From NCBI GenBank assembly GCA_964549975.1, contig CAZJWM010000003.1:1-37987 (forward strand): 37,987 nt of DNA, read 5' to 3'. The notes beneath the pieces were generated by a model that made no database searches, was not told the DNA's origin, and saw only the letters and a list, made by a program, of their open reading frames with translations. Origin of the DNA: UBA3263 sp964549975. Its GTDB lineage: Bacteria; Bacteroidota; Bacteroidia; Bacteroidales; Muribaculaceae. Each line of letters opens with the position of its first letter. Within the stretch, counting starts at the first letter, position 1. Both the position numbers and the translations under genes were made by a program. Shown here piece after piece: positions 1 through 8,288 of the stretch.

Positions 1-29
1 TCCACCTTGTCATCTCCCCCTCCGCCATA

Positions 30-128
30 AAACAACAAAACCCAATAGCTTGATAAACAGGGGCTACCGGGATTCAACATTGCAAAGGTAATAACAATTT
101 CCCATTCCCCCAAAGATTTTGCCCAAAA
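30..128. repeat. Direct repeat copy 1 (99 bases)
   Basis: This copy matches 260-358 at a constant offset of 230 bases with 6 differences out of 99, by direct comparison. It contains a leftward promoter: TTTG at 114-111, 20 bases, then TACCTTTG at 90-83 on the minus strand. Just outside its right end, at 134-141, a plus-strand TACCTTTG box is present that the second copy lacks. Confidence 0.9.
83..114 (-). promoter_or_regulatory. Leftward Bacteroidota promoter in repeat copy 1
   Basis: On the minus strand TTTG (114-111) is followed by a 20-base spacer and TACCTTTG (90-83), an exact fit to TTTG-N19-21-TAnnTTTG. A transcript would start near 76 and run off the left edge of the window, so its target cannot be seen. 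Confidence 0.7.
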
Positions 129-170
129 TTTACTACCTTTGCATAAGAAACCACAGCTTACAGTAAGAAT

Positions 171-278
171 ATGAACCTCTCACTGAATACCGTTGTACCA
201 CCTAAATATCATAGCAACTCACAAAAAAGCGAGAATCCTCGCCGTAAAGAGGTGTGTATAAACAACAAAACCCAATAG
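171..278 (+). CDS. Possible 35-residue small protein
   Basis: ATG at 171 opens a frame of 35 codons ending in TAG at 276-278. A plus-strand -7 box (TACCTTTG, 134-141) lies 29 bases upstream, but no -33 box at the right spacing is visible. The peptide is polar and basic, with several Lys, Arg, Asn and Ser and one Cys, and it has no membrane segment. Its last codons lie inside the second repeat. No family is recognised and it may be chance. Its overlap with the predicted antisense RNA (223-306) is the only reason to list it. Confidence 0.2.
   Translation: MNLSLNTVVPPKYHSNSQKSENPRRKEVCINNKTQ
223..242 (-). terminator. Intrinsic terminator, minus strand
   Basis: Read on the minus strand, GCGAG (242-238), loop GATT and CTCGC (233-229) form a perfect hairpin followed directly by TTTTTT (228-223). 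No flanking gene explains it except the predicted short RNA from the promoter at 313-344. Confidence 0.65.
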
Positions 279-306
279 CTTGATATACAGAGGCTACTGG
301 GATTCA
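223..306 (-). ncRNA. Predicted short leftward RNA between promoter and terminator
   Basis: The unit is defined by sequence signals alone. A consensus promoter in the second repeat predicts initiation near 306. A perfect 5-bp hairpin (GCGAG, loop GATT, CTCGC) followed by six T on the minus strand predicts an end near 223. The product would be about 84 nt. It is antisense to most of a 35-codon plus-strand open frame (171-278). Its first half lies in the repeat, so the left copy would give a related 5' end. No known RNA family is recognised. It could instead be an attenuated leader of something lost by rearrangement. Confidence 0.35.
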
Positions 307-358
307 AGTATGCAAAGGTAATAACAATTTCCCATTCCCCCAAAGATTTTGCCCAAAA
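260..358. repeat. Direct repeat copy 2 (99 bases)
   Basis: Second copy of the repeat at 30-128, about 94 percent identical. The leftward promoter is intact (TTTG 344-341, 20-base spacer, TACCTTTG 320-313). Right of this copy the sequence reads TTACCGCATC where copy 1 has TACTACCTTTGCAT, so the rightward -7 box next to copy 1 is missing. Confidence 0.9.
313..344 (-). promoter_or_regulatory. Leftward Bacteroidota promoter in repeat copy 2
   Basis: Minus-strand TTTG (344-341), 20-base spacer and TACCTTTG (320-313) match the Bacteroidota consensus. The start would be near 306, and the terminator hairpin at 242-223 lies only about 65 bases further on, which predicts a short RNA. Confidence 0.7.
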
Positions 359-404
359 AGTTACCGCATCAAACAGGCAATATGTAGCATGGTTGAGTGC
401 TGAC

Positions 405-656
405 GATGCATCGGAGATGCTGGTTATTTGTAACCCCGGCTTGCCGCAGGCTAGCCGGGGGCCGCGCTGAGCCCTCACGAGCTACCTCGAAGAGGTTGTC
501 ACCAGAGCGACACTGGTGACATGGTCTCCGACCAAGTGATTGTGTATCAGCGCAGTGCTCCCCACCTAGGCCGCTGTGCGGCCAAGATGGGGTTTTAGGA
601 TAACCAGCCTCTCCGAGGCATCGCATCCGCTTGATTTACAGTTGGATCTTTTTTTT
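405..656 (+). ncRNA. Candidate structured RNA with closing stem and multi-helix core
   Basis: A long imperfect stem closes the element: 405-409 with 618-622, 411-417 with 610-616, and 419-427 with 600-608 (21 bp, two single mismatches). Inside are P2 (434-441 with 453-460, perfect), P3 (464-470 with 547-553, perfect) and P4 (560-564 with 588-592 plus 569-573 with 579-583). P3 encloses three further hairpins: 485-488/492-495, 498-505/513-520 and 522-526/530-534. A run of eight T at 649-656 favours the plus strand, but no clear promoter is seen. It lacks the signatures I know for RNase P RNA, tmRNA, SRP RNA and cobalamin riboswitches. A non-autonomous mobile element is an alternative. Confidence 0.5.
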
Positions 657-724
657 GTGCGGTTACCCTCGGCTTTTTGCCAAATGTGCGCTCATTTTGT
701 GGGTTGGTGACGGGAAAAATGGGG

Positions 725-755
725 TTGGAATTCACGCGAATTTTTGCTAACTTTG
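725..755 (+). promoter_or_regulatory. ruvX operon promoter
   Basis: TAACTTTG at 748-755 is an exact -7 box. TTGG at 725-728, 19 bases upstream, is an imperfect -33 box. Only nine bases separate the -7 box from the ruvX ATG at 765, so the transcript should begin within a few bases of the start codon. Confidence 0.65.
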
Positions 756-764
756 CAGTCAGTT

Positions 765-1187
765 ATGGGTCGACTCCTATGCATTGATTACGGACGTAAG
801 CGCTGCGGCGTGGCTGCGACCGACGCGCTGCGCATCGTGGCATCGCCGGTGGCCACCGTGCCGGCGGCTGACTTACTGCAATTTATCCTCGACTACGTTG
901 GCCGCGAAAAGGTCGATGCCGTGATTATCGGCAAGCCCGTGACGCTGCGCGGCCTCCCCAGCGAGTCGTGGCGCTACATTGAGCCCTTTGCCGCACGTCT
1001 GCGCCGCGCTCTGCCTCAGGAGATTGAGATCCGATTCTACGACGAGCGATTCACCTCCACTCTGGCCCATCAGGCCATGATTGACGGTGGGTTGGGCCGC
1101 AAAGCGCGCCAAGACAAGGCGCTGGTGGACCGCACGGCCGCCACCATCATTCTCAACGATTATTTACAAAGCCGCTACAATATATGA
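765..1187 (+). CDS. ruvX: RuvX/YqgF, putative pre-16S rRNA nuclease and Holliday-junction resolvase-like protein
   Basis: RuvX/YqgF has an RNase H-like fold and is linked to maturation of the 16S rRNA 5' end, with Holliday-junction resolution proposed from its fold. The protein has 140 residues, normal for the family. Visible motifs are DYGRKRCGVA near the N terminus (first catalytic Asp), YDERFTST in the middle and DRTAATIILNDYL near the C terminus. I start at ATG 765; a TTG at 744 in the same frame overlaps the -7 promoter box and would add residues the family lacks. The stop overlaps the def start by four bases (ATGA), indicating coupled translation. It heads an operon with def and ettA, a translation and ribosome theme. 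Confidence 0.93.
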   Translation: MGRLLCIDYGRKRCGVAATDALRIVASPVATVPAADLLQFILDYVGREKVDAVIIGKPVTLRGLPSESWRYIEPFAARLRRALPQEIEIRFYDERFTSTLAHQAMIDGGLGRKARQDKALVDRTAATIILNDYLQSRYNI

Positions 1188-1747
1188 AACTTCCCATTTA
1201 CCTATATGGCACCCCGGTGTTGCGCGAAATTGCCAAGGACGTGCCCGCCGACTATCCCGACCTGAAGAAGCTCGTGGCCGATATGTTCGACACGATGTAT
1301 GCCGCCGAAGGTTGCGGCCTGGCCGCTCCGCAGATTGGCAAGTCGATTCGTCTGGTGGTGATTGATGCCGACGTGTTGGGTGAGCAATACCCCGAATGTG
1401 CCGGCCGCAAGTTTGCGCTGATCAACCCCACGGTGGAGGTGCTCGACGGCGAGCCGGTGGGCCGCAACGAAGGTTGCCTGAGCCTGCCCGGACTGAGCGA
1501 AAACGTCAACCGTGTGGAGCATATCCGCCTGACCTGGACCGACGAAAATCTGGAGCAACACTCCGAGGAGATGTCGGGCTTCCTGGCTCGCATTGTGCAA
1601 CACGAGTGTGACCACCTCGTGGGCAAAATCTACATGGACCACGTGAGCGCCACGCGCCGCATGCTTCTGCGCACCAAGCTGCGCAACATGGTGGAGGGCC
1701 GCATCTCTTGCGACTATCCCGTGCGCAGCGCCAACAAACGCCGCTAA
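1184..1747 (+). CDS. def: Peptide deformylase
   Basis: This enzyme removes the formyl group from the initiator methionine of new proteins, using a bound metal ion. All three family motifs are present in order: GCGLAAPQ near residue 44, EGCLSLPG near 96 (metal-binding Cys) and QHECDH near 139 (two metal-binding His and the catalytic Glu). The length of 187 residues is normal. The start overlaps the ruvX stop by four bases. The gene is followed after 30 bases by ettA, consistent with one operon from the ruvX promoter. I see no sign of damage. Confidence 0.97.
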   Translation: MKLPIYLYGTPVLREIAKDVPADYPDLKKLVADMFDTMYAAEGCGLAAPQIGKSIRLVVIDADVLGEQYPECAGRKFALINPTVEVLDGEPVGRNEGCLSLPGLSENVNRVEHIRLTWTDENLEQHSEEMSGFLARIVQHECDHLVGKIYMDHVSATRRMLLRTKLRNMVEGRISCDYPVRSANKRR

Positions 1748-1777
1748 CCCTCTAATCTTTCAAAACAACTTTAGTGT

Positions 1778-3451
<1,674 letters not shown>

Positions 3452-3454
3452 ATC

Positions 3455-4564
3455 ATGCAAAACAGATTAACTTATATCTCACTTTTGGCAGGGGCAGCAC
3501 TGGTGGCTGCCTCTTGCTCAAAGTCAGCCCCCCAAGGTTGGAGCATTGAAGGCACCGTGCCTGCCGGCACTCAGTGTGTGCTCATCGAGGGCGCCGGCAG
3601 CAATGCCTATTGGAGCCTGATTGACTCCGTCAACCCCGAAACCAACGGCTCATTCAAATATCAGAGCCCCACACGCGCCGCCGTCGGCACCATGCTGCGC
3701 CTGCGCACCTCCGGCGGCCAAATGCTCTACTTCCCCGTGGACAGCACCGAGAGCCTCACCGTCAGCGTCAGCGCCGACGGCAGCCACCGCCTGCAAGGCT
3801 CGCAACAGGCCCTCTACTTTTCGGCCATCGACAGCTGTCTGCACTCATCCTATCGCCCCGGCCTGTCGGCTCAGGCCGACTCCCTGCTCAAACGCTCGCT
3901 GCTGAGCATCATCGAGGGCAACTATGGCACCACCGCCGGCTACTATATGTTGCGCAAAACCATCGACGGAGTGCCGCTGTTCAACCCCGTGGCCTCGCGC
4001 ATGGACTTCTCCGCGCTGCGAGCCGTGGCCAACGGCTTCAACACGCAGCTGCCCGACGACCCGCGCTCCAAATTGCTCCGCGATGAGCTCGCAAGCGTGC
4101 AGTCGGCGCGCAACTCCGCGCGCGGCATTGCGCCCACCACCGGTGTGGTCTATCTCCCCGAGGTGAGCTACTTTGAAGTGGAACTCCCCGATGCCTCCGG
4201 CCGTCAGCGCAAACTTTCCGACGCCATTGCCGCCCACTCCGTGGTGGTGCTCAACTTTGCCAACATCGACAATGAAGCTACCCCCGCGCTCAACATGATT
4301 CTCGGCGAACTCTACGGCCAACTCCACGGCTCCGGCCTGGAAATCTTCCAAGTGGGCTTCTCCGACAATCAAAACGCCTGGCAGCAGGCTACGGCCCGTC
4401 TGCCCTGGATCAGCGTCTTCCAGGCTCCCGCAGCCTCCACCACCCACCTGAGCCAGTATATGGTCAACGAACTCCCCGCCACCTTCATCATTCGCAACGG
4501 CGAAATCGTGAAGCGCATCACCGACTACTCCACGCTCAAAGACGACGTGCGCAGCCAATTCTGA
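3455..4564 (+). CDS. Lipoprotein with thioredoxin-like C-terminal domain lacking CXXC
   Basis: The first 21 residues form a lipoprotein signal with Cys at 21 (VAASC). The N-terminal part resembles the DUF4369 domain common in Bacteroidota thiol-disulfide lipoproteins, and the C-terminal 130 residues resemble an AhpC/TSA or thioredoxin fold: a VVVLNFANID strand where active enzymes have a Trp-Cys-x-x-Cys segment, and a late ELPATFIIRNGEI strand with the typical cis-Pro region. The redox cysteines are absent, so oxidoreductase activity is unlikely and a binding or structural role is inferred. It lies three bases after ettA, so it is probably co-transcribed. The fold assignment is moderately sure; the role is unknown. 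Confidence 0.75.
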   Translation: MQNRLTYISLLAGAALVAASCSKSAPQGWSIEGTVPAGTQCVLIEGAGSNAYWSLIDSVNPETNGSFKYQSPTRAAVGTMLRLRTSGGQMLYFPVDSTESLTVSVSADGSHRLQGSQQALYFSAIDSCLHSSYRPGLSAQADSLLKRSLLSIIEGNYGTTAGYYMLRKTIDGVPLFNPVASRMDFSALRAVANGFNTQLPDDPRSKLLRDELASVQSARNSARGIAPTTGVVYLPEVSYFEVELPDASGRQRKLSDAIAAHSVVVLNFANIDNEATPALNMILGELYGQLHGSGLEIFQVGFSDNQNAWQQATARLPWISVFQAPAASTTHLSQYMVNELPATFIIRNGEIVKRITDYSTLKDDVRSQF

Positions 4565-4609
4565 AACATATCACCATTAATAATATAAAATCCTAATAAT
4601 CAAGCAATC

Positions 4610-5995
4610 ATGAAACTACGACATCTCTTTGCAGCTGCCATGACCGTGGCGGCACTTTCGCTCTCGGCGAAAGCGCCAAAGTATATCTTCTTCTTCATTG
4701 GCGACGGCATGGGCCCCGGACAGGTCATGTCTGCCCAAACCTACAATCGCTTGGTGAAAGGCCCCGACGTGAAGCTCAACATGCTCAGCATGCCAGTGGC
4801 CTCAATCTGCACCACCTACTCCTCGTCGTCGCCCGTGACCGACTCCGCCGCTGCCGGCACAGCCCTGGCCACCGGCAGCAAAACCCGCAACAACATGCTG
4901 GGTATGAACGCCGACACCGTGGCCGTGCGCTCCGTGGCTGAAGACCTCAAAGACAAAGGCTACGGCGTGGCTCTGGTCACCAACGTTGCCCCCGACGACG
5001 CCACCCCCGGCGCATTCTACGCCCACGTGCCCGCTCGCGGCATGTTTTACGAAATCGGCTGCCAAGCTGCTGAATCGGGCGTAGACTTCCTGGCCGGCTC
5101 CATCTTGCGCGGCACCAAAGGTCGCGACGGACGTCCCAACGACCTGATGCAACGCTTTGCCGACAACGGCATGGCCGTGGTGCGCGGCGTGAAAAATCTC
5201 GCCGGCGTGGAATCGCGCCGCATCCTGCTGCTCAACACCGACACAGTTAACGCCAACGGCGGCTACACCATCGACTCCATCCCCGGCATCAACACCGTGG
5301 CTGCCATGACCGACGCCGCCATCGCCCACATGATGAAATACAGCCCCAAACAGTGGTTCATGATGGTGGAAGGCGGCAACATCGACTGGGCCGGACACGA
5401 CAACGACGGCGGCACTATCCTCAAGGAGGTGCTCGCCTACGACCAAGCGCTGGCTCGCGCTCTCGAATTCTATAAGAAGCATCCCAACGAAACTCTCATT
5501 GTGGTCACCGCCGACCACGAAACCGGCGGCATGAGCGTGGGTCAACGCTCCGTGGGCTACAATTGCTATCCCGCTTTCGTGGACTATCAGCGCATCAGCA
5601 AGGCGCAATTCGGCAAAGAATGCCGCGCGCTGCTCGACAGCGGCAAGGACGTCACTTGGGATGAAATGAAGGAATATCTCGGCGACAAACTCGGATTCTG
5701 GAAGGGTGTGCCCGTGAGCGAAAAGCAGTCGGCAGCCTTAGAGGAGAAGTTTGTGCGCACCTTCGTGGAACGCTCGGGCGAAGTGAACCATACGCTCTAT
5801 CACGACTTCAGCGAATTTGTTGAGGCTGTGTTCGACCACATGAACCGCACCGCCGGTTTCGGTTTCACCACTCCCAACCATAGCGGCAACCCCGTGCCGG
5901 TTTATGCCATCGGCGTTGGCGCCGAAGAGTTCGGCCGTCCGTTGGACAACGTGGACATCCCCACGATTATTCGCCGCTTAGCGAATATTAATTAA
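4610..5995 (+). CDS. phoA: Alkaline phosphatase, exported
   Basis: This is a metal-dependent phosphomonoesterase of the alkaline phosphatase superfamily, expected in the periplasm or at the surface. Residues 1-20 form a signal peptide. Visible motifs are FFIGDGMG (first metal-binding Asp, residue 32), VTDSAAAGTA near residue 77 (nucleophile Ser), GGNIDWAGHDND (metal-binding Asp and His) and VTADHETGGM (Asp-His pair). The length of 461 residues is normal. It begins 45 bases after the lipoprotein gene with no obvious promoter of its own, so read-through from upstream is likely. Its last 18 bases overlap the end of queE on the other strand. No phosphate-regulation box was recognised. Confidence 0.93.
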   Translation: MKLRHLFAAAMTVAALSLSAKAPKYIFFFIGDGMGPGQVMSAQTYNRLVKGPDVKLNMLSMPVASICTTYSSSSPVTDSAAAGTALATGSKTRNNMLGMNADTVAVRSVAEDLKDKGYGVALVTNVAPDDATPGAFYAHVPARGMFYEIGCQAAESGVDFLAGSILRGTKGRDGRPNDLMQRFADNGMAVVRGVKNLAGVESRRILLLNTDTVNANGGYTIDSIPGINTVAAMTDAAIAHMMKYSPKQWFMMVEGGNIDWAGHDNDGGTILKEVLAYDQALARALEFYKKHPNETLIVVTADHETGGMSVGQRSVGYNCYPAFVDYQRISKAQFGKECRALLDSGKDVTWDEMKEYLGDKLGFWKGVPVSEKQSAALEEKFVRTFVERSGEVNHTLYHDFSEFVEAVFDHMNRTAGFGFTTPNHSGNPVPVYAIGVGAEEFGRPLDNVDIPTIIRRLANIN

Positions 5996-6523
5996 TTTGT
6001 GGGTCTGCAGTGAGAGCGCCCACCACGGGTGCTCCTTCACGTAGGCCACAGTCTCCTGAATGTTTTGCCCCGAAAGGGGTTGCAATCTGTAAGCGCTTGC
6101 TTGGGGCAGAGCCCGGGCAAGCGCTTCAACGTCTTGGCCCTGATAGACCACCTTCAGTTCGTCGATGCGCTTGATTTCGTAGGGGGGCAACTTGGGCGAA
6201 CAGGTCACCCAATCGACGTTTTCGGGCAGTGGCAGCGAGCCGTTGGTCTCCACGTGCACTCGCATGGCTTGAGCGTGAAAACGCTCCACCAGCGAGGCGG
6301 TGAGCTGCAGGGCGGGTTCGCCGCCGGTGATAATCACCGTGGGGGCGCGGAAGTGGGAGGCTTTGGCCACAATCTCCTCCTCGGTCATCTCGCGAAATGA
6401 GGCAAAGTCGGTGTCGCAAAAGGGGCATGCGCGGTTGCAGCCGCTCAGACGCACAAACACGGCGGGCACGCCCGTGTGGACGCCCTCGCCTTGGATGGAA
6501 TAGAAAATCTCGTTGACGCGCAT
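5978..6523 (-). CDS. queE: 7-carboxy-7-deazaguanine synthase QueE
   Basis: QueE is a radical SAM enzyme that converts 6-carboxytetrahydropterin to 7-carboxy-7-deazaguanine in the queuosine pathway. The start at 6523 gives 181 residues and the family N terminus (MRVNEIFYSIQGEG). The iron-sulfur motif CNRACPFC is CxxxCxxC, and TGGEP (SAM-binding glycine motif) follows. A longer in-frame extension upstream runs through queD in another frame and is rejected. The start overlaps the queD stop by one base (TGATG), a sign of coupled translation. The stop lies inside the end of the convergent phosphatase gene. It is the last gene of the long leftward operon. Confidence 0.93.
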   Translation of the reverse strand: MRVNEIFYSIQGEGVHTGVPAVFVRLSGCNRACPFCDTDFASFREMTEEEIVAKASHFRAPTVIITGGEPALQLTASLVERFHAQAMRVHVETNGSLPLPENVDWVTCSPKLPPYEIKRIDELKVVYQGQDVEALARALPQASAYRLQPLSGQNIQETVAYVKEHPWWALSLQTHKLINIR

Positions 6524-6855
6524 CAGTCGGCAATGTATGAGGCCACGTTGCCTTCGCTCTCCTGCACGTCCACGCGGAAGCACGTGGGGATTTGGTCGCA
6601 AATCCAGCGGGCAATGTTTTCGGCTGTGGGGTTGAAGGGCAACACGGCGTTGAGGTCGGCGTGGTCCAGACGTCCGGCCACGAGCTCTTTCACGTGGGTG
6701 AAATCTTCCACCATGCCGTTGGCGTTGAGCTCGGCGGCGCGGCAATGCACGGTGATAATCCAATTGTGGCCGTGCACTCCGGTGCACTTGCTCGGATAGT
6801 CCAAATCCAAGCGGTGGCATGCAGAAATCTCTATTCGTTTGCTGACGATGTACAT
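6523..6855 (-). CDS. queD: 6-carboxytetrahydropterin synthase QueD
   Basis: QueD makes 6-carboxy-5,6,7,8-tetrahydropterin from 7,8-dihydroneopterin triphosphate, the step before QueE. The 110-residue protein shows the family zinc site: His in SACHRL and the two His of HGHN, with the catalytic Cys in KCTGVHGHN four residues earlier. It overlaps cca by 25 bases at its start and queE by one base at its end. The pair queD-queE makes the deazaguanine precursor; queC and queF are not in this window. Confidence 0.95.
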   Translation of the reverse strand: MYIVSKRIEISACHRLDLDYPSKCTGVHGHNWIITVHCRAAELNANGMVEDFTHVKELVAGRLDHADLNAVLPFNPTAENIARWICDQIPTCFRVDVQESEGNVASYIAD

Positions 6856-8276
6856 TTTTCGGGAAGTGGATTTTTGGGGGTTAAACCTATGGAGGCGGCC
6901 ACCGGGAGCATAAACTCATAGGCGGCTTGGCGGTCGTTGGGGATGGTGCCGTCGAGTATGGCGTCTTTGATGGCTTCTTTGATCACGGCAATCGGTTTCG
7001 AGGGGCCGATTTCGAATATGGTCATCACGTCGTCGCCGGTGATGGGCGGCTGGAAGTTGCGCACACGGTCGCGCTCTTCGAGTTCCACGAGTTTGCGGCG
7101 CACAATGGCGAAGTTCTCCAGGCAGGAGCGCAGTTTCTCGGGGCGTCCGGTGGTGATGTCGGCTTCGCAGAGGGTCATCAGCGAGTCGATGTCGTCGCCG
7201 GCATCGAAGAGCAGACGGCGCACGGCGCTGTCGGTGACAATCTCCTCGCTCAACACGATTGGGCGCATGTGCAGCTCCACGAGTTTCTGCACAAACTTCA
7301 TCGGTTCGCCCAGGGGCAGGCGCAGGTCGCGGAAAATGCGGGGCACCATCTTCGAGCCCACGAAGTTGTGGTTGTGGAATGTCCAGCCGATTTTGGGGTC
7401 CCAGCGTTTGGTTTGCGGTTTGGCAATGTCGTGGAGCAGGGCGGCCCAGCGCACCCACACGTCGTCGGTTTTGGCGGCAACGTTGTCGAGCACCTTCATC
7501 GTGTGGTCGAAGTTGTCTTTATGTGCGCGGCCGTTGACCACGTCGACCACCTGCATGGCCTCCAGTTCGGGGAGCACCAGATGGAGCAGGCCGCTGTCGA
7601 GCATCAGTCGCCAGCCGATTGACGGGCGCGGCGAGCGCATGATTTTCATCAGTTCGTCGGCAATGCGTTCGCGCGACACGATTTCCAGGCGCGAGGCGTT
7701 GCGGCAGATACCGTCGAAGGTGGCGTGGTCGATGGCAAAGCGCAGCTGAGTGGCAAAGCGCACGGCGCGCATCATGCGTAGCGGGTCGTCGCTTAAGGTC
7801 ACGTCTGGGTCCAGCGGCGTGCGCAGCACTCGGCGCTCCATGTCGCTTTGTCCGCCAAACATATCCACGATTTGGCCGAAGCCGTCGGCGTTGATGCAGA
7901 TGGCCATGGCGTTGACCGTGAAGTCGCGGCGGCTGATGTCGTCTTCGAGGGTGCCGTCTTCCACTATGGGTTTGCGCGAGTCGTGGGAGTAGCTTTCGCG
8001 GCGTGCGCCCACGAATTCCAGCTCCACTTCGCCCCATTTCACTTGGGCCGTGCCAAAGTTTTTGAACACGCTGAGGTGGGCTTTGCGGCCGAGCTTGCGG
8101 GCCACGGCGCGCGCCAGCTCAATGCCGGAGCCCACGGTGACGAAGTCGATGTCTTTCGACGGGCGCTGCAGGAAGCAGTCGCGCACGTAGCCGCCCACCA
8201 CGTAGGCTTCCAAGCCGAGTTCGTCGGCCACTGCGCCCACGCGGCGCAGAATCTCTTCATCGCGTTGAGGTATCAT
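6831..8276 (-). CDS. cca: CCA tRNA nucleotidyltransferase with HD domain
   Basis: Class II nucleotidyltransferase that adds or repairs the 3' CCA end of tRNA. The N-terminal head has VVGGYVRD (GG motif, residues 27-34) and KDIDFV with catalytic Asp at 42 and 44. Next come the RRDFTVNAMA and DDPLRMMRAVRF motifs. An HD domain follows, with LLHDIAKP near residue 280, usual in this bacterial subfamily and linked to phosphohydrolase activity. The length of 481 residues is normal. Its 3' end overlaps queD by 25 bases, and it lies 12 bases after the M24 peptidase. Poly(A) polymerase activity cannot be excluded by motifs alone, but CCA addition is more likely because no other candidate is visible. 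Confidence 0.9.
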   Translation of the reverse strand: MIPQRDEEILRRVGAVADELGLEAYVVGGYVRDCFLQRPSKDIDFVTVGSGIELARAVARKLGRKAHLSVFKNFGTAQVKWGEVELEFVGARRESYSHDSRKPIVEDGTLEDDISRRDFTVNAMAICINADGFGQIVDMFGGQSDMERRVLRTPLDPDVTLSDDPLRMMRAVRFATQLRFAIDHATFDGICRNASRLEIVSRERIADELMKIMRSPRPSIGWRLMLDSGLLHLVLPELEAMQVVDVVNGRAHKDNFDHTMKVLDNVAAKTDDVWVRWAALLHDIAKPQTKRWDPKIGWTFHNHNFVGSKMVPRIFRDLRLPLGEPMKFVQKLVELHMRPIVLSEEIVTDSAVRRLLFDAGDDIDSLMTLCEADITTGRPEKLRSCLENFAIVRRKLVELEERDRVRNFQPPITGDDVMTIFEIGPSKPIAVIKEAIKDAILDGTIPNDRQAAYEFMLPVAASIGLTPKNPLPEKCTSSANE

Positions 8277-8288
8277 AATATCGGTTGA

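Larger units (their letters stand above)
1..764. other. Gene-poor left end with repeats and folded RNA candidates
   Basis: No convincing protein gene of normal size was found here, and base composition is more AT-rich than the genes to the right. The region holds two promoter-bearing 99-base direct repeats (30-128 and 260-358), a 35-codon open frame between them, a perfect terminator hairpin on the minus strand (223-242), a highly structured element (405-622) with a downstream T tract (649-656), and the ruvX promoter (725-755). In 657-724 I see nothing recognisable. The repeats and folded element suggest an accessory or formerly mobile patch, which is inference. Confidence 0.7.

Noticed and set aside
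1..28. Possible leftward gene start (ATG at 28-26, or at 13-11 after a purine-rich stretch) downstream of the copy 1 promoter
   Set aside because: Only nine codons lie in the window, so no family or coding signal can be judged.
30..358. Integron attC sites or CRISPR repeats
   Set aside because: The repeats have no internal inverted symmetry or RYYYAAC-type ends, only two copies are seen, and no integrase or cas gene is present.
209..626. Two overlapping minus-strand open frames of 85-89 codons
   Set aside because: They run through the direct repeat and the folded element, show no protein-like composition and have no suitable start signal.
744..764. TTG start for ruvX, 21 bases upstream
   Set aside because: It overlaps the -7 promoter box and adds residues the family lacks.
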